From: an uncultured Pelagibacteraceae bacterium
Lineage (GTDB): Bacteria > Pseudomonadota > Alphaproteobacteria > Pelagibacterales > Pelagibacteraceae
Reading direction: 5' to 3'
Length of the DNA: 64,000 nt
Assembly (NCBI GenBank): GCA_902580895.1
Contig: CACHMJ010000004.1
Span: 1-64,000 of the forward strand
Part shown: piece after piece, positions 30,319 to 40,416 of the stretch
Position numbering within the stretch: position 1 is the first letter of the stretch
Layout: every line of letters begins with the position of its first letter
Program-made: the position numbers and the translations under genes
Notes under the pieces: generated by a model
Database searches by the model: none
What the model saw: the letters and a program-made list of their open reading frames with translations, nothing else
What the model was told of the DNA's origin: nothing

Positions 30319-31505
30319 TTAAGAGTAGATTTTTTTTTAATTCCTTCAAGAAATTTTAAACATTTTTTAAGTTCATTAAGTTCAATGAACTCATCAACTT
30401 TGTGAGCTTGTTCAATAGAACCTGGTCCGCAAACAACTGTGCTGATACCAATTTCTTGAAACAATCCAGCTTCAGTTCCAAAGGATACAACTTCTCTAGA
30501 ATTATCACCGGTCAAACTTGAGACTAACTCACATGCCTCTGAATTATCTATACGATCAAAACCTGTGACTTCACCTATTATTTCCTTGGTTATATTTGAA
30601 TTAGGAAAAACTTTTCTCATCTCTGGTAATAAAACTTCATTTGCATATTCATCTATTTTTTCATTAAGAAAAACACCATCTTCTTTGATGACTGGTCTTG
30701 TTTCCCATTCAACCCGACATTTGTCAGCTATTACATTGTGAGCTATACCTCCAAATATTCCTCCAACTTGCAATGTTGAAAAAGGAGGATCAAAAATTGA
30801 GTCCTTCGGAGCTCTTTTTTTTAATTCATCTCTAAGCTCGATTAACTTATTTGCATATTTTGATGCAAATTCAACGGCACTAACACCTTTATGTGGCATT
30901 GAACTATGTCCAGCTAATCCCTCAAAATAAGTAGTATATTCATAACAACCTTTATGCGCATCTATGATTTTCATTTTTGTAGGTTCACCCACAATACAAA
31001 TTCCATCTTGAATATTTCTTTTTTTAAGTTCTTTAATTAATATTGGAGCACCCAAGCATGCTGTTTCCTCATCAAATGTAAAAGAAAAATGAATATCTCT
31101 ATTTAAATCAACTTTAGAAAAAACTGGAGCAAACGCTAAAGCACATGCAATAAATCCCTTCATATCACAGGAACCTCTTCCATAAAGTTTATCTTCTTTA
31201 ATTGTTGCTGTGAAAGGGTCTGTGCTCCAACTCTTTGAAACAGGGACTGTATCAGTATGACCAGATAAAATTATTGGTTTAACCCCATTTGATTTTTTTG
31301 CTTTTATTGTTGCAAAAAGATTTACTCTTTTTTTTTCATCATCATATGTTTTAAATGAAGTTGCACCTAAATCATTTAGATATTTCTCACAATAATTAAT
31401 TAAATCATTGTTATCCTCTCCAGAAATAGTTTTAAATCCAATTAAATCAGATAAAATTTTAATAGAATTTTCGTATAATTTATCTAAATTTACTTCTGTA
31501 CTCAT
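30315..31505 (-). CDS. argE: M20 family deacylase, acetylornithine deacetylase-like
   Basis: LSGHTDTVPV, LYGRGSCDMKGFIA, FTFDEETACLGA, GTEAGLFQEIGISTVVCGPG. Confidence 0.88.
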   Translation of the reverse strand: MSTEVNLDKLYENSIKILSDLIGFKTISGEDNNDLINYCEKYLNDLGATSFKTYDDEKKRVNLFATIKAKKSNGVKPIILSGHTDTVPVSKSWSTDPFTATIKEDKLYGRGSCDMKGFIACALAFAPVFSKVDLNRDIHFSFTFDEETACLGAPILIKELKKRNIQDGICIVGEPTKMKIIDAHKGCYEYTTYFEGLAGHSSMPHKGVSAVEFASKYANKLIELRDELKKRAPKDSIFDPPFSTLQVGGIFGGIAHNVIADKCRVEWETRPVIKEDGVFLNEKIDEYANEVLLPEMRKVFPNSNITKEIIGEVTGFDRIDNSEACELVSSLTGDNSREVVSFGTEAGLFQEIGISTVVCGPGSIEQAHKVDEFIELNELKKCLKFLEGIKKKSTLN

Positions 31506-31534
31506 TAGTAATAATTAATATAAATATCCCATTT

Positions 31535-31876
31535 ATGAAAGAACAAATTACTTACGACATATTTGAGAAAATAGACATTAGACTTGGGACAGTAATTTCA
31601 GTCAAAAAAAATGAAAAAGCTAGAAAACCATCTTTAGTTGTTGAAGTTGATTTTGGAAAAGAAATAGGTGTTAAAACATCTTCTGCCCAAATTACTCATT
31701 TTTATAATGAGGAAAATTTAGTTGGTAAACAAGTGATTGGTGTTTGTAATTTTCCAGAAAAAAATATTGCAGGTGTAAAATCTCAATTTTTACTTTTAGG
31801 CTCGATAGACTCTGAAGGAAAGGTAACATTAGTACATCCCTCACAAAAAGCAGAGAATGGTTTACCTATAGCATAA
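31535..31876 (+). CDS. csaA: tRNA-binding-domain protein, CsaA-like
   Basis: FEKIDIRLGTVISVKKNEKARKPSLVVEVDFG...GVCNFPEKNIAGVKSQFLLLG. Confidence 0.88.
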   Translation: MKEQITYDIFEKIDIRLGTVISVKKNEKARKPSLVVEVDFGKEIGVKTSSAQITHFYNEENLVGKQVIGVCNFPEKNIAGVKSQFLLLGSIDSEGKVTLVHPSQKAENGLPIA

Positions 31877-31878
31877 GT

Positions 31879-32469
31879 ATGCATCCTGAATTTTTATCTA
31901 TGGCACTATTCTGGATTGTAGCTGCTTATACACCAGGACCAAATAACGTGGTCGCATCTTACTCTGGTTTTAATTTTGGAATAAGAAAAACAATCCCTCA
32001 TATTTTTGGAGTTACATTTGGATTTACTTCAGTGGTATTTGCTTTGACAATTGGTTTAATTAATGTTTTTAAACTATTTCCGATTATCCAAACTATTTTG
32101 AAATATTTGGGAAGTTTATTTTTAATATATCTAGCTTATAAAATTAGTTTCTCAAAATCTTCTAACGAGAGCAAAAACGAAAATCCAATTTCTTTTTTAG
32201 ATACTTTTATTTTTCAATTTTTAAATCCAAAAGGCGTTTTGATTGGAATTATTATTGTTTCAACATATGTTGAATATGGAGAAAATTATCTTAATTATGC
32301 GACTCAAGTTGTTTTATTTGCTTTTATAGTATCTTTATCAAGCATTACCTTTTGGACATTTGTTGGTAAATATCTTAGAAAATTTGCGACAAATGAGAAA
32401 TTTATTAAATACTTTAATTATGTTATGTCAGTGCTTCTTCTTTTGAGCATAATTACATTTTATATATAA
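31879..32469 (+). CDS. LysE/RhtB family exporter
   Basis: YTPGPNNVVASYSGFNFGIRKTIPHIFGVTFG; 6 TM. Confidence 0.85.
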   Translation: MHPEFLSMALFWIVAAYTPGPNNVVASYSGFNFGIRKTIPHIFGVTFGFTSVVFALTIGLINVFKLFPIIQTILKYLGSLFLIYLAYKISFSKSSNESKNENPISFLDTFIFQFLNPKGVLIGIIIVSTYVEYGENYLNYATQVVLFAFIVSLSSITFWTFVGKYLRKFATNEKFIKYFNYVMSVLLLLSIITFYI

Positions 32470-32472
32470 GAT

Positions 32473-35142
32473 ATGAAACCAGGAAATAAAAATTCTTACA
32501 AATCATTATCTGACCTAGAGGTTAACGGTAAAAATTATAAATATTATTCATTAAAAAAAGCTGAATTAAATGGTTTAGAAGGTATTTCAAAATTACCAAA
32601 GTCATTAAAAGTTTTATTGGAAAATTTACTTAGGTATGAGGACGATATGTCAGTTAATAAAAAACAAATAGAAGCAGTAAAAAAATGGCTTGATACAAAA
32701 AAATCAAAAACTGAAATAGCTTACAGACCAGCCAGGGTTTTACTTCAAGATTATACAGGGATACCAGCAGTGGCTGATTTAGCCGCTATGAGAGAAGCTG
32801 TAAAAGAAAAAAATAAAGATCCAAATACAATTAACCCATTATCTGCTGTCGATTTAGTTATTGATCACTCTGTTCAAGTTGATCAGTCAGCCAAAAAAGA
32901 TTCATTTGAAAAGAATGTAGATATTGAATTTAAAAGAAATGGCGAAAGATATTCTTTTTTAAAATGGGGTCAAAGCGCTTTTAACAATTTTAGAATTGTT
33001 CCTCCGGGAACTGGTATCTGTCACCAGGTTAATTTAGAGTATTTATCAAAAGTAGTTTGGTCAGAAGAATACAAGGGAGAAAAATATTTATTCCCTGATA
33101 CTCTTGTTGGAACAGACAGTCATACAACCATGGTTAATGGTTTATCAGTTTTAGGATGGGGTGTTGGTGGAATTGAAGCTGAAGCGGGTATGTTGGGACA
33201 ACCTATTTCAATGTTAATCCCTGAAGTCATTGGATTTGAGGTAACAAAAAAAATGCCAGAGGGCACAACCGCTACAGACTTAGTTTTGACGGTTGTTAAA
33301 ATGCTTAGAGACAAAGGAGTAGTTGGGAAATTTGTTGAATTCTACGGTGAGGGATTAAAAAATTTAACTTTAGCAGATAGAGCAACAATTGCTAACATGG
33401 CACCTGAGTATGGAGCTACATGCGGATTCTTTCCAATAGATGAAGAAACTTTAAAATATTTAGAATTTTCTGGAAGAGATAAAGAAACAGTGGCGATTGT
33501 TGAAAAGTATGCGAAGGAACAAGGTTTGTGGGCAAGCGATGAAATTAAGTTTACTGATAAAATCTCTTTAGATATGTCCACTGTAGTTCCAACAATTTCA
33601 GGCCCTAAAAGACCACAAGATAAAGTTCTTTTAACTGACGCATCAAGCAATTTTAAAAAAGTTTTTAAAGAAGCTACAGATAAAAATGATTATAAAATTT
33701 CTAAAGTAAAAGAAACAGATTATGAAATTAAAGATGGTTCAATACTAATTGCTGCAATTACATCATGTACGAACACTTCTAATCCAAACGTTCTTATTGG
33801 AGCTGGACTACTTGCAAAAAAAGCTGTTGAATTAGGATTGAATGTTAAACCATGGGTTAAAACATCTTTAGCTCCTGGGTCCAAAGTTGTAACTGATTAT
33901 TTAGAAAAGGCAGGTCTAAATACATATTTAGATCAATTAGGATTTAATTTGGTTGGTTATGGATGCACAACTTGTATTGGGAATTCAGGACCTTTAGCAG
34001 AAAATATAGTTGATGCTATTCAAAAAGAAAATTTGTATGCGGTCTCTGTTTTATCAGGTAATAGAAACTTTGAAGGTAGAATTTCACCTCATATTAAAGC
34101 AAATTATTTGGCCTCTCCACCTCTTGTTGTAGCTTATGCTTTGGCTGGTCATATGGAATTTGATTTAGTCAAAGACTCATTTGGAAAAGGCAAAAATGGT
34201 AAAGATGTTTTTTTAAAAGATATTTGGCCTTCAAATAAAGAAATAGAAGATACATTAAAGATTTCTCTTAATGCAGATATGTTTGTTAAAAGATATTCAA
34301 ATGTTTCCGAGGGACCAAAACAATGGCAAGAAATCAAAACAGAGAAGAGTAGTATTTATAATTGGGATGAAAATTCTACTTACGTAAAAAAACCTCCTTT
34401 TTTTGAAAATCTTAGTGACGACCCAGAAGGTTTTAAAGAGATTAAAAATGCTAGACCATTATTGATATTAGGAGATATGGTTACTACAGATCACATTTCT
34501 CCTGCTGGTAATATTCAAAAAGATAGCCCAACAGGTGAATATTTTATGAATTATCAAATTCTTCCAAAGGATTATAATTCATACGGTTCAAGACGTGGAA
34601 ATCATGAGGTAATGATGAGGGGTACATTTGCAAACATAAGAATTAAAAATGAAATGGCCCCTGGAACTGAAGGTGGTTATACAAAATTATACCCTGAGGA
34701 AAAAGTTATGTCAGTTTATGATGCAGTAGTGGAGTATAAAAAAAGGGGAACTGATTTAGTTGTAATTGGTGGCAAAGAATATGGAACAGGCTCCTCTCGT
34801 GATTGGGCTGCAAAAGGAACTAAATTATTGGGCGTTAAGGTAGTAATTGCTGAAAGTTTTGAGAGAATACACAGATCTAATTTAATTGGGATGGGAATAT
34901 TGCCATTGCAATTTATGGAAAGTATGAACAGAAAAAATCTTAATTTATTAGGTTCTGAATTGATTAGTGTAGTAGACATCGAAAAGGGAATTAATCCCTC
35001 CGACAAAGTAAAAGTTGAGATTAAATATGCATCGGGTGATGTAAAAATAATAGATACCTTATGTAGAATTGATACTAAAAATGAATTGGAATATTATAAA
35101 AATGGTGGAATACTTCAATATGTTTTAAGAAATATGATTTAA
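32473..35142 (+). CDS. acnA: Aconitate hydratase A
   Basis: VLLQDYTGIPAVADLAAMR, ITSCTNTSNPNVLIGAGLLAKKA, GYGCTTCIGNSGPL, YGTGSSRDWAAKG. Confidence 0.98.
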   Translation: MKPGNKNSYKSLSDLEVNGKNYKYYSLKKAELNGLEGISKLPKSLKVLLENLLRYEDDMSVNKKQIEAVKKWLDTKKSKTEIAYRPARVLLQDYTGIPAVADLAAMREAVKEKNKDPNTINPLSAVDLVIDHSVQVDQSAKKDSFEKNVDIEFKRNGERYSFLKWGQSAFNNFRIVPPGTGICHQVNLEYLSKVVWSEEYKGEKYLFPDTLVGTDSHTTMVNGLSVLGWGVGGIEAEAGMLGQPISMLIPEVIGFEVTKKMPEGTTATDLVLTVVKMLRDKGVVGKFVEFYGEGLKNLTLADRATIANMAPEYGATCGFFPIDEETLKYLEFSGRDKETVAIVEKYAKEQGLWASDEIKFTDKISLDMSTVVPTISGPKRPQDKVLLTDASSNFKKVFKEATDKNDYKISKVKETDYEIKDGSILIAAITSCTNTSNPNVLIGAGLLAKKAVELGLNVKPWVKTSLAPGSKVVTDYLEKAGLNTYLDQLGFNLVGYGCTTCIGNSGPLAENIVDAIQKENLYAVSVLSGNRNFEGRISPHIKANYLASPPLVVAYALAGHMEFDLVKDSFGKGKNGKDVFLKDIWPSNKEIEDTLKISLNADMFVKRYSNVSEGPKQWQEIKTEKSSIYNWDENSTYVKKPPFFENLSDDPEGFKEIKNARPLLILGDMVTTDHISPAGNIQKDSPTGEYFMNYQILPKDYNSYGSRRGNHEVMMRGTFANIRIKNEMAPGTEGGYTKLYPEEKVMSVYDAVVEYKKRGTDLVVIGGKEYGTGSSRDWAAKGTKLLGVKVVIAESFERIHRSNLIGMGILPLQFMESMNRKNLNLLGSELISVVDIEKGINPSDKVKVEIKYASGDVKIIDTLCRIDTKNELEYYKNGGILQYVLRNMI

Positions 35143-35144
35143 AT

Positions 35145-35789
35145 ATGGATGAGGATATATCAATAATAAATACAAATACAAGAAATGAAAAAATAAAAAA
35201 TTTTTTTATTCATAATAAAAAAAAAATAATTTCAAGCTTAGGAGTTATCATTATACTTTTAATTAGTTATTTTGCTTTTGGTGAATACCAGGATAGAAAA
35301 AAAATTAAGATTTCAGATTCTTTTAATACAATAACTATAAATTATTCTGAAAAAAATAAGGAAAAAACAGCTAAAGATTTAATAAAAATTATTAATGAAA
35401 AAAATCCAACTTATTCACCGTTATCATTATATTTTATTATTGATAATGAACTAATCAGCAGTAGTGAAAAAATAAATAATTTATTTGATATAATCATTGA
35501 TGAGACATCTTTAGACAAAGAAATTAAAAACTTAAATATATACAAAAAAGCTCTTTTTAATGCAGATAATATTAATGAAAATGAACTTCTCAAAATCTTA
35601 AATCCACTTATCAATTCAGAAAGTGTTTGGAAATCCCATGCATTACATCTTATGGCTGAATATTTCTATTCGAAAAATGAAAAGCAAAAATCTAAAGAAT
35701 TTTTTAATCAAATTATAAATTTAGAAAATGCTAATCAAAAAATAAAACTAGATTCCCAAAGAAGATTAAATAGAGATTTAAGTGAATAG
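35145..35789 (+). CDS. Membrane-anchored YfgM/TPR-like protein
   Basis: Single N-terminal TM, helical repeats; immediately upstream of bamB-like gene, a common context. Confidence 0.55.
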   Translation: MDEDISIINTNTRNEKIKNFFIHNKKKIISSLGVIIILLISYFAFGEYQDRKKIKISDSFNTITINYSEKNKEKTAKDLIKIINEKNPTYSPLSLYFIIDNELISSSEKINNLFDIIIDETSLDKEIKNLNIYKKALFNADNINENELLKILNPLINSESVWKSHALHLMAEYFYSKNEKQKSKEFFNQIINLENANQKIKLDSQRRLNRDLSE

Positions 35790-37083
35790 AATTATAAGTT
35801 TTATATTTGTTATCATTTTTTTTTCAGGCTGCTCTTTAAATAAAAACTCTAAATTTTGGACTTCAGAAAATCTAGAAAAATTAGAGGAGAAAAAATTTGA
35901 AAAAATTTTCGATGATCAAAAAGCTTTAGGTAAAGAATTAAATACTAATGTAAATTTAAATCTTATTTCAAATACAAAAAAAAAAAATACTATTAAAGAG
36001 CTAACAAATAATGACGGACAATATAGTTTTGATGGTTTATTAAAAAAATCATCAAAATATAAATTTTCAAAGATAAAAAATTTTAATCAACTTGAACCAG
36101 TTATATCATTTAATAAAAATAATGTTATTTTTTTTGATGACAAAGGCACAATTTTGCAATTCAACGAAAAATCTCAACTAGTTTGGAAAAAAAATTATTA
36201 CTCTAAAACAGAGAAAAAATTAAATCCAATTTTACAATTTGCAAATAACAAAAAATATTTGATAGTTGCAGATAATCTTACGAAATATTACATGCTTGAT
36301 TTAAAAGATGGAAATTTAATATGGTCCAAAAGAAATTTAGCTCCCTTCAATTCACAAATTAAAATTTATAAAGACCGATTTTTTATGATTGATTTTACAA
36401 ATACTTTAAGATGTATTTCGATGAAAAATGGTGAGGAATTATGGAATTTTCAAACAGAGGCATCCTTTATAAGATCTCAAAAAAAGTTATCAATGGCAAT
36501 AATGGACGATGTAATTTATTTTAATAATTCTTTGGGAGATATTAGTGCGATTAATATAGATGATGGCGGTTTACTCTGGCAGTTACCAACTACTAATAAT
36601 CTAATTATTAATTCAGCTTTTTCACTTGAAACATCTGACATTATTACTGATGGAAATAATTTATTTTTTTCTAATAATAAAAATCAATTCTTCTCGATTG
36701 ATATTAAGTCAGGAAATTTCCAGTGGGTGAATAAAGTTAATTCTAATATCAGACCAACATTAATAGGAAATTTTTTAATCACAGTTTCTTTAGAAGGTTA
36801 TTTGATAGTTATTGATAAAATTACCGGTAATATAGTTAAGGTCACTGATGTATTTAATAACTTTAATCCAAAAAAAAGAGATACAATTTTTCCCACAGGA
36901 TTTGTTGTTGGGCTAAAAAATATATATTTGTCAACAAATGTTGGAAGGTTGTTAGTGATTGATATAAAATCTGGTAAAACAATATCAACACTAAAAGTTG
37001 ATAAGGATAAAATTTCACGCCCGTTTGTTTTGAACCAAAATTTATATTTGGTAAAAGATAACGCTATAATCAGATTAAATTAA
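35782..37083 (+). CDS. bamB: PQQ-like beta-propeller lipoprotein, BamB-like
   Basis: Lipobox FFSGCSLNK; repeated blades (LKDGNLIWSKRN, MKNGEELWNFQTEA, IDDGGLLWQLPT, IKSGNFQWVNKV). Confidence 0.8.
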   Translation: MNRIISFIFVIIFFSGCSLNKNSKFWTSENLEKLEEKKFEKIFDDQKALGKELNTNVNLNLISNTKKKNTIKELTNNDGQYSFDGLLKKSSKYKFSKIKNFNQLEPVISFNKNNVIFFDDKGTILQFNEKSQLVWKKNYYSKTEKKLNPILQFANNKKYLIVADNLTKYYMLDLKDGNLIWSKRNLAPFNSQIKIYKDRFFMIDFTNTLRCISMKNGEELWNFQTEASFIRSQKKLSMAIMDDVIYFNNSLGDISAINIDDGGLLWQLPTTNNLIINSAFSLETSDIITDGNNLFFSNNKNQFFSIDIKSGNFQWVNKVNSNIRPTLIGNFLITVSLEGYLIVIDKITGNIVKVTDVFNNFNPKKRDTIFPTGFVVGLKNIYLSTNVGRLLVIDIKSGKTISTLKVDKDKISRPFVLNQNLYLVKDNAIIRLN

Positions 37084-37514
37084 TGTTATTAAAATTATTA
37101 GATAAGTTTGGTAGAAAAAAAGTTGTTCTAGATAGAGGACCTTCACATCCAAGATTTGATTTAGCGAAACCTTGGATGAATAGATATTATGTAATCTTCA
37201 GACATAGACCAAAATGGTTTCCGTTTAATATACTTATTCATGAAATGTTAGCTGATGATCACGGTGAAGGAGTACATAATCATCTTTTTCCATATATTAC
37301 GATTGTAATAAGAGGTGGTTATTGGGAAACAACTAAACAGGGAAAATTTTGGAGAAGACCAGGTTATATTGGATTCAGATCTGCCAACACATATCATAGA
37401 GTTGATTTAGAGCCCGGAACCAAACCTATGACAATTTTTATTTCCGGTCCATTTGGTTTAAGGAAAGGTCCAAGATCAGAATATGGTATTGATTTTAAAT
37501 CAAAAAAAAATTGA
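37083..37514 (+). CDS. Cupin-like conserved hypothetical
   Basis: HEMLADDHGEGVHNHLFPYITIVIRGGYWETTKQGKFWRRPGYIGFRSANTYHRVDL. Confidence 0.55.
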   Translation: MLLKLLDKFGRKKVVLDRGPSHPRFDLAKPWMNRYYVIFRHRPKWFPFNILIHEMLADDHGEGVHNHLFPYITIVIRGGYWETTKQGKFWRRPGYIGFRSANTYHRVDLEPGTKPMTIFISGPFGLRKGPRSEYGIDFKSKKN

Positions 37515-38572
37515 TGTCCAAAAATCTAGAGGAAAAATTTAGATCATTTTGTAATTCAAAAAATTTAGAAATTAATCAGAACCAAATTACGACAATTAAA
37601 TTACTACAAGATTTTTATAATAAAAATTTTCATTCTTCAATCTTCAATATTTTTAAAAAAGAAAATTATAAAAAAGGTTTTTATCTTCATGGGGGCGTTG
37701 GTGTCGGAAAAACAATGATATTAGATTTTTTTTATGATCTAATTTCTAAAAAAAAACTAAGACTTCACTTTAATGAGTTTATGTTAAATTTTCACGATTT
37801 TGTTCATGAAAACAAAAACAAGGAAGATGAAAATATTATTAATTTATTTGTTAAAGACTTAAAATTAAAAGCTTCGTTAATTTATTTTGATGAGTTCCAG
37901 GTTACCAATATAGTAGATGCTATGATACTAGGTAAATTATTTTATAAAATATTTAGTGAAAATATTAAGATAATTATCACCTCAAATATTCAAATTTCTG
38001 ATTTATATAAGGATGGTCTACAACGTGATCAGTTCAAACCTTTTATTGAGATCATGAAAAAAAAGACACTCGAACATGAACTTGTTATTGAGGATGATTA
38101 TAGAAAATCAAAAGAAAACCAAAATGATAGATATTTCTCCCCACTTAACCAAGAAAGTAATTTTAAAATGAATAAATTCTTTAGAATTATTTCAAAGGAT
38201 AGAAAAAAAACTACTCAAAGTCTTGATATTAAAGGAAGAGAATTTCTAATTAAAGAATTTTATGAAGGAGTTGTCAGATTTACATTTGATGAGTTATGTG
38301 ACAAAAATTTGGGAGCTGAGGATTACCTTGAAATAGCTAAAGTGTCTAAATTTATAGTTATTGATAAAATACCAAAGTTTGATGACATAAACTCTAACCA
38401 ACAACACCGTTTCATAACCTTAGTTGATATAGTTTATGATAAGAAAATACCAATTGCTGTCACTGCTGAAAAAAATCTAGACGAATTAACGTCATCTAAA
38501 TCATTAAAAGAGCCTTTTAATCGTACAATAAGCCGTCTTTATGAGCTAACATCCTCAAACTTTAATTTATGA
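37511..38572 (+). CDS. zapE: AFG1/ZapE-like AAA ATPase
   Basis: KKGFYLHGGVGVGKTMILDFFYD, LIYFDEFQVTNIVDAMILGKLF, ITSNIQISDLYKDGLQRDQFKPFIEIM. Confidence 0.92.
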   Translation: MMSKNLEEKFRSFCNSKNLEINQNQITTIKLLQDFYNKNFHSSIFNIFKKENYKKGFYLHGGVGVGKTMILDFFYDLISKKKLRLHFNEFMLNFHDFVHENKNKEDENIINLFVKDLKLKASLIYFDEFQVTNIVDAMILGKLFYKIFSENIKIIITSNIQISDLYKDGLQRDQFKPFIEIMKKKTLEHELVIEDDYRKSKENQNDRYFSPLNQESNFKMNKFFRIISKDRKKTTQSLDIKGREFLIKEFYEGVVRFTFDELCDKNLGAEDYLEIAKVSKFIVIDKIPKFDDINSNQQHRFITLVDIVYDKKIPIAVTAEKNLDELTSSKSLKEPFNRTISRLYELTSSNFNL

Positions 38573-38991
38573 TACAAAAATTTAATAACTTTAAAGTGAA
38601 TACCAATGGACAAAAATTATACGAATTCACTGATGAAACAATTAGTTGGATCAAGAAAAATAAATTTAAAAATGGAATACTTAATTTAAGTATTCAACAC
38701 ACAAGTGCCTCTTTAATAATTCAAGAAAATGCAGATCCTGATGTCCAAACTGACTTAATCAATTATTTTAATAAAATCGCACCAATGGATAATAAGTTAT
38801 ATATTCATACAACTGAAGGCAAAGACGATATGCCTGCACACATAAAATCAAGTTTAACCAATAATCAAATTTCTCTTAGTGTTGAAAATGGAGAATTATT
38901 ACTTGGAACTTGGCAGGGTATTTATTTATTTGAGCACCGATTAAACCCACAAATAAGAACCATCATTCATCATTTTTTAGGAGAGGTCTAA
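38569..38991 (+). CDS. YjbQ/UPF0047 family protein
   Basis: GILNLSIQHTSASLIIQENADPDVQTDL; GTWQGIYLFEHR. Confidence 0.9.
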   Translation: MIQKFNNFKVNTNGQKLYEFTDETISWIKKNKFKNGILNLSIQHTSASLIIQENADPDVQTDLINYFNKIAPMDNKLYIHTTEGKDDMPAHIKSSLTNNQISLSVENGELLLGTWQGIYLFEHRLNPQIRTIIHHFLGEV

Positions 38992-40409
38992 TTTTTTTTT
39001 AAACTTTGAAATGCTTTAAGTGCAGAAGCTCTTGCTTCTTCATGTATCACTATTGGTTTTGGATAATCTTTTCCTATGATTGTATTAATTGCTTGTTGAT
39101 ATTTCATTTCCATTTCCCAAGGCTTGTGAATAAATTTTTGAGGAACTTTACTTAATTCTGGTATCCATTTTTTTACATACTTTCCCTCTTTATCAAATTT
39201 TTCACCTTGAAGAATAGGATTAAAAATCCTGAAGTACGGAGCTGCATCAGCTCCACAACCTGCAACCCATTGCCATTGAGCTACATTATTGGCTTTATTA
39301 AAATCAAGCAAACAATTTCTAAAATGCTTTTCACCCTCGGTCCAATTAATTCTCAAATGTTTTACTAAAAAAGAACCAACTACCATTCTAATCCTATTAT
39401 GCATCCAACCCATTTCATATAATTCTCTCATTCCAGCATCAACGATTGGATAACCAGTCATCCCTGATTTCCATGCTTTTAAAAATTTTTCATTTTTTAC
39501 CCAAGGAAATTTATCAAATTCTTTTCTGTAATTTCCTTTTAAAAACTCAGGGAAATAATTAATTAAACTATGAGAGAACTCACGCCAACCAAGTTCATTA
39601 ATATATTTTCTATAACCAATGCCTTTAGATTTAATCTCGTTACATTTTTTCCAAATCGTGCTTACATGTATTTGTCCGTGTTTGATATAAGGAGATAACT
39701 TTGATGTGCCCTCTATAGAGGGAAAATCTCTAGCCGAACCATATTCTTTAATCTTATCATTAATCAAATTGTTAAGAACTTTTTTTGAATCATTTTCTGA
39801 TACTTTCCAATAATTCTCAAATTTTTTGTACCAACTTTTTTTTGGTAAAATACTTTTTGGTTCAACACAATTTTTGAAGAAAGATATTACTTTCGTTTTT
39901 TTCTTTACAATATAATTTTTACTTGGTGGTAAACCTAAATATTTTTGTTCAGCATTTCTCCAGAAAGGAGTGAATACTTTAAAAGGTGTTCCATCATTTT
40001 TAGTAACTTCTTGAAATTCATTTAGAATATTTCCTTTAAAATATTTAAATTCAACTTCATTTTTCAAGAAAACATCTCTAATTTTTTTTCCTTTTGCAAT
40101 TACATCAGGTTCGTAAATTTTATTCCAATATATTGAAACGTCATCTTTTTTTTTAATTTTGGAAAATATATCTAGTTCATCACCTGCTAATATTTGGAGA
40201 TTTATTTTGTATTTAGATAATTCAGATTTAAATATTTCTAAAGATTTAAATAACCACCACTTTTGGGCTTCCCTTTTGTTGTCAAAATCGGCTTTATTAT
40301 AAATAAATAAAGCAATAACATTTTCATGATTTTGCGTAGCATATGAGAGAGCAGGATTGTGTTCGATTCTAAAGTCTTCCCTTATCCAAGCTATTGCATT
40401 TTTGGTCAT
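38988..40409 (-). CDS. phrB: Deoxyribodipyrimidine photolyase (start refined to MTKNAIAWIRED)
   Basis: IAWIREDFRIEHNPALSYA; GWREFSHSLINYFPEF; GMRELYEMGWMHNRIRMVVGSFLVKHL; WQWVAGCGADAAPYFRIFNP. Confidence 0.95.
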   Translation of the reverse strand: MTKNAIAWIREDFRIEHNPALSYATQNHENVIALFIYNKADFDNKREAQKWWLFKSLEIFKSELSKYKINLQILAGDELDIFSKIKKKDDVSIYWNKIYEPDVIAKGKKIRDVFLKNEVEFKYFKGNILNEFQEVTKNDGTPFKVFTPFWRNAEQKYLGLPPSKNYIVKKKTKVISFFKNCVEPKSILPKKSWYKKFENYWKVSENDSKKVLNNLINDKIKEYGSARDFPSIEGTSKLSPYIKHGQIHVSTIWKKCNEIKSKGIGYRKYINELGWREFSHSLINYFPEFLKGNYRKEFDKFPWVKNEKFLKAWKSGMTGYPIVDAGMRELYEMGWMHNRIRMVVGSFLVKHLRINWTEGEKHFRNCLLDFNKANNVAQWQWVAGCGADAAPYFRIFNPILQGEKFDKEGKYVKKWIPELSKVPQKFIHKPWEMEMKYQQAINTIIGKDYPKPIVIHEEARASALKAFQSLKKN

Positions 40410-40416
40410 ATAAATA

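Noticed and set aside
33120-35006. Several 60-100 aa minus-strand ORFs within acnA
   Set aside because: Shadow frames of a highly conserved gene
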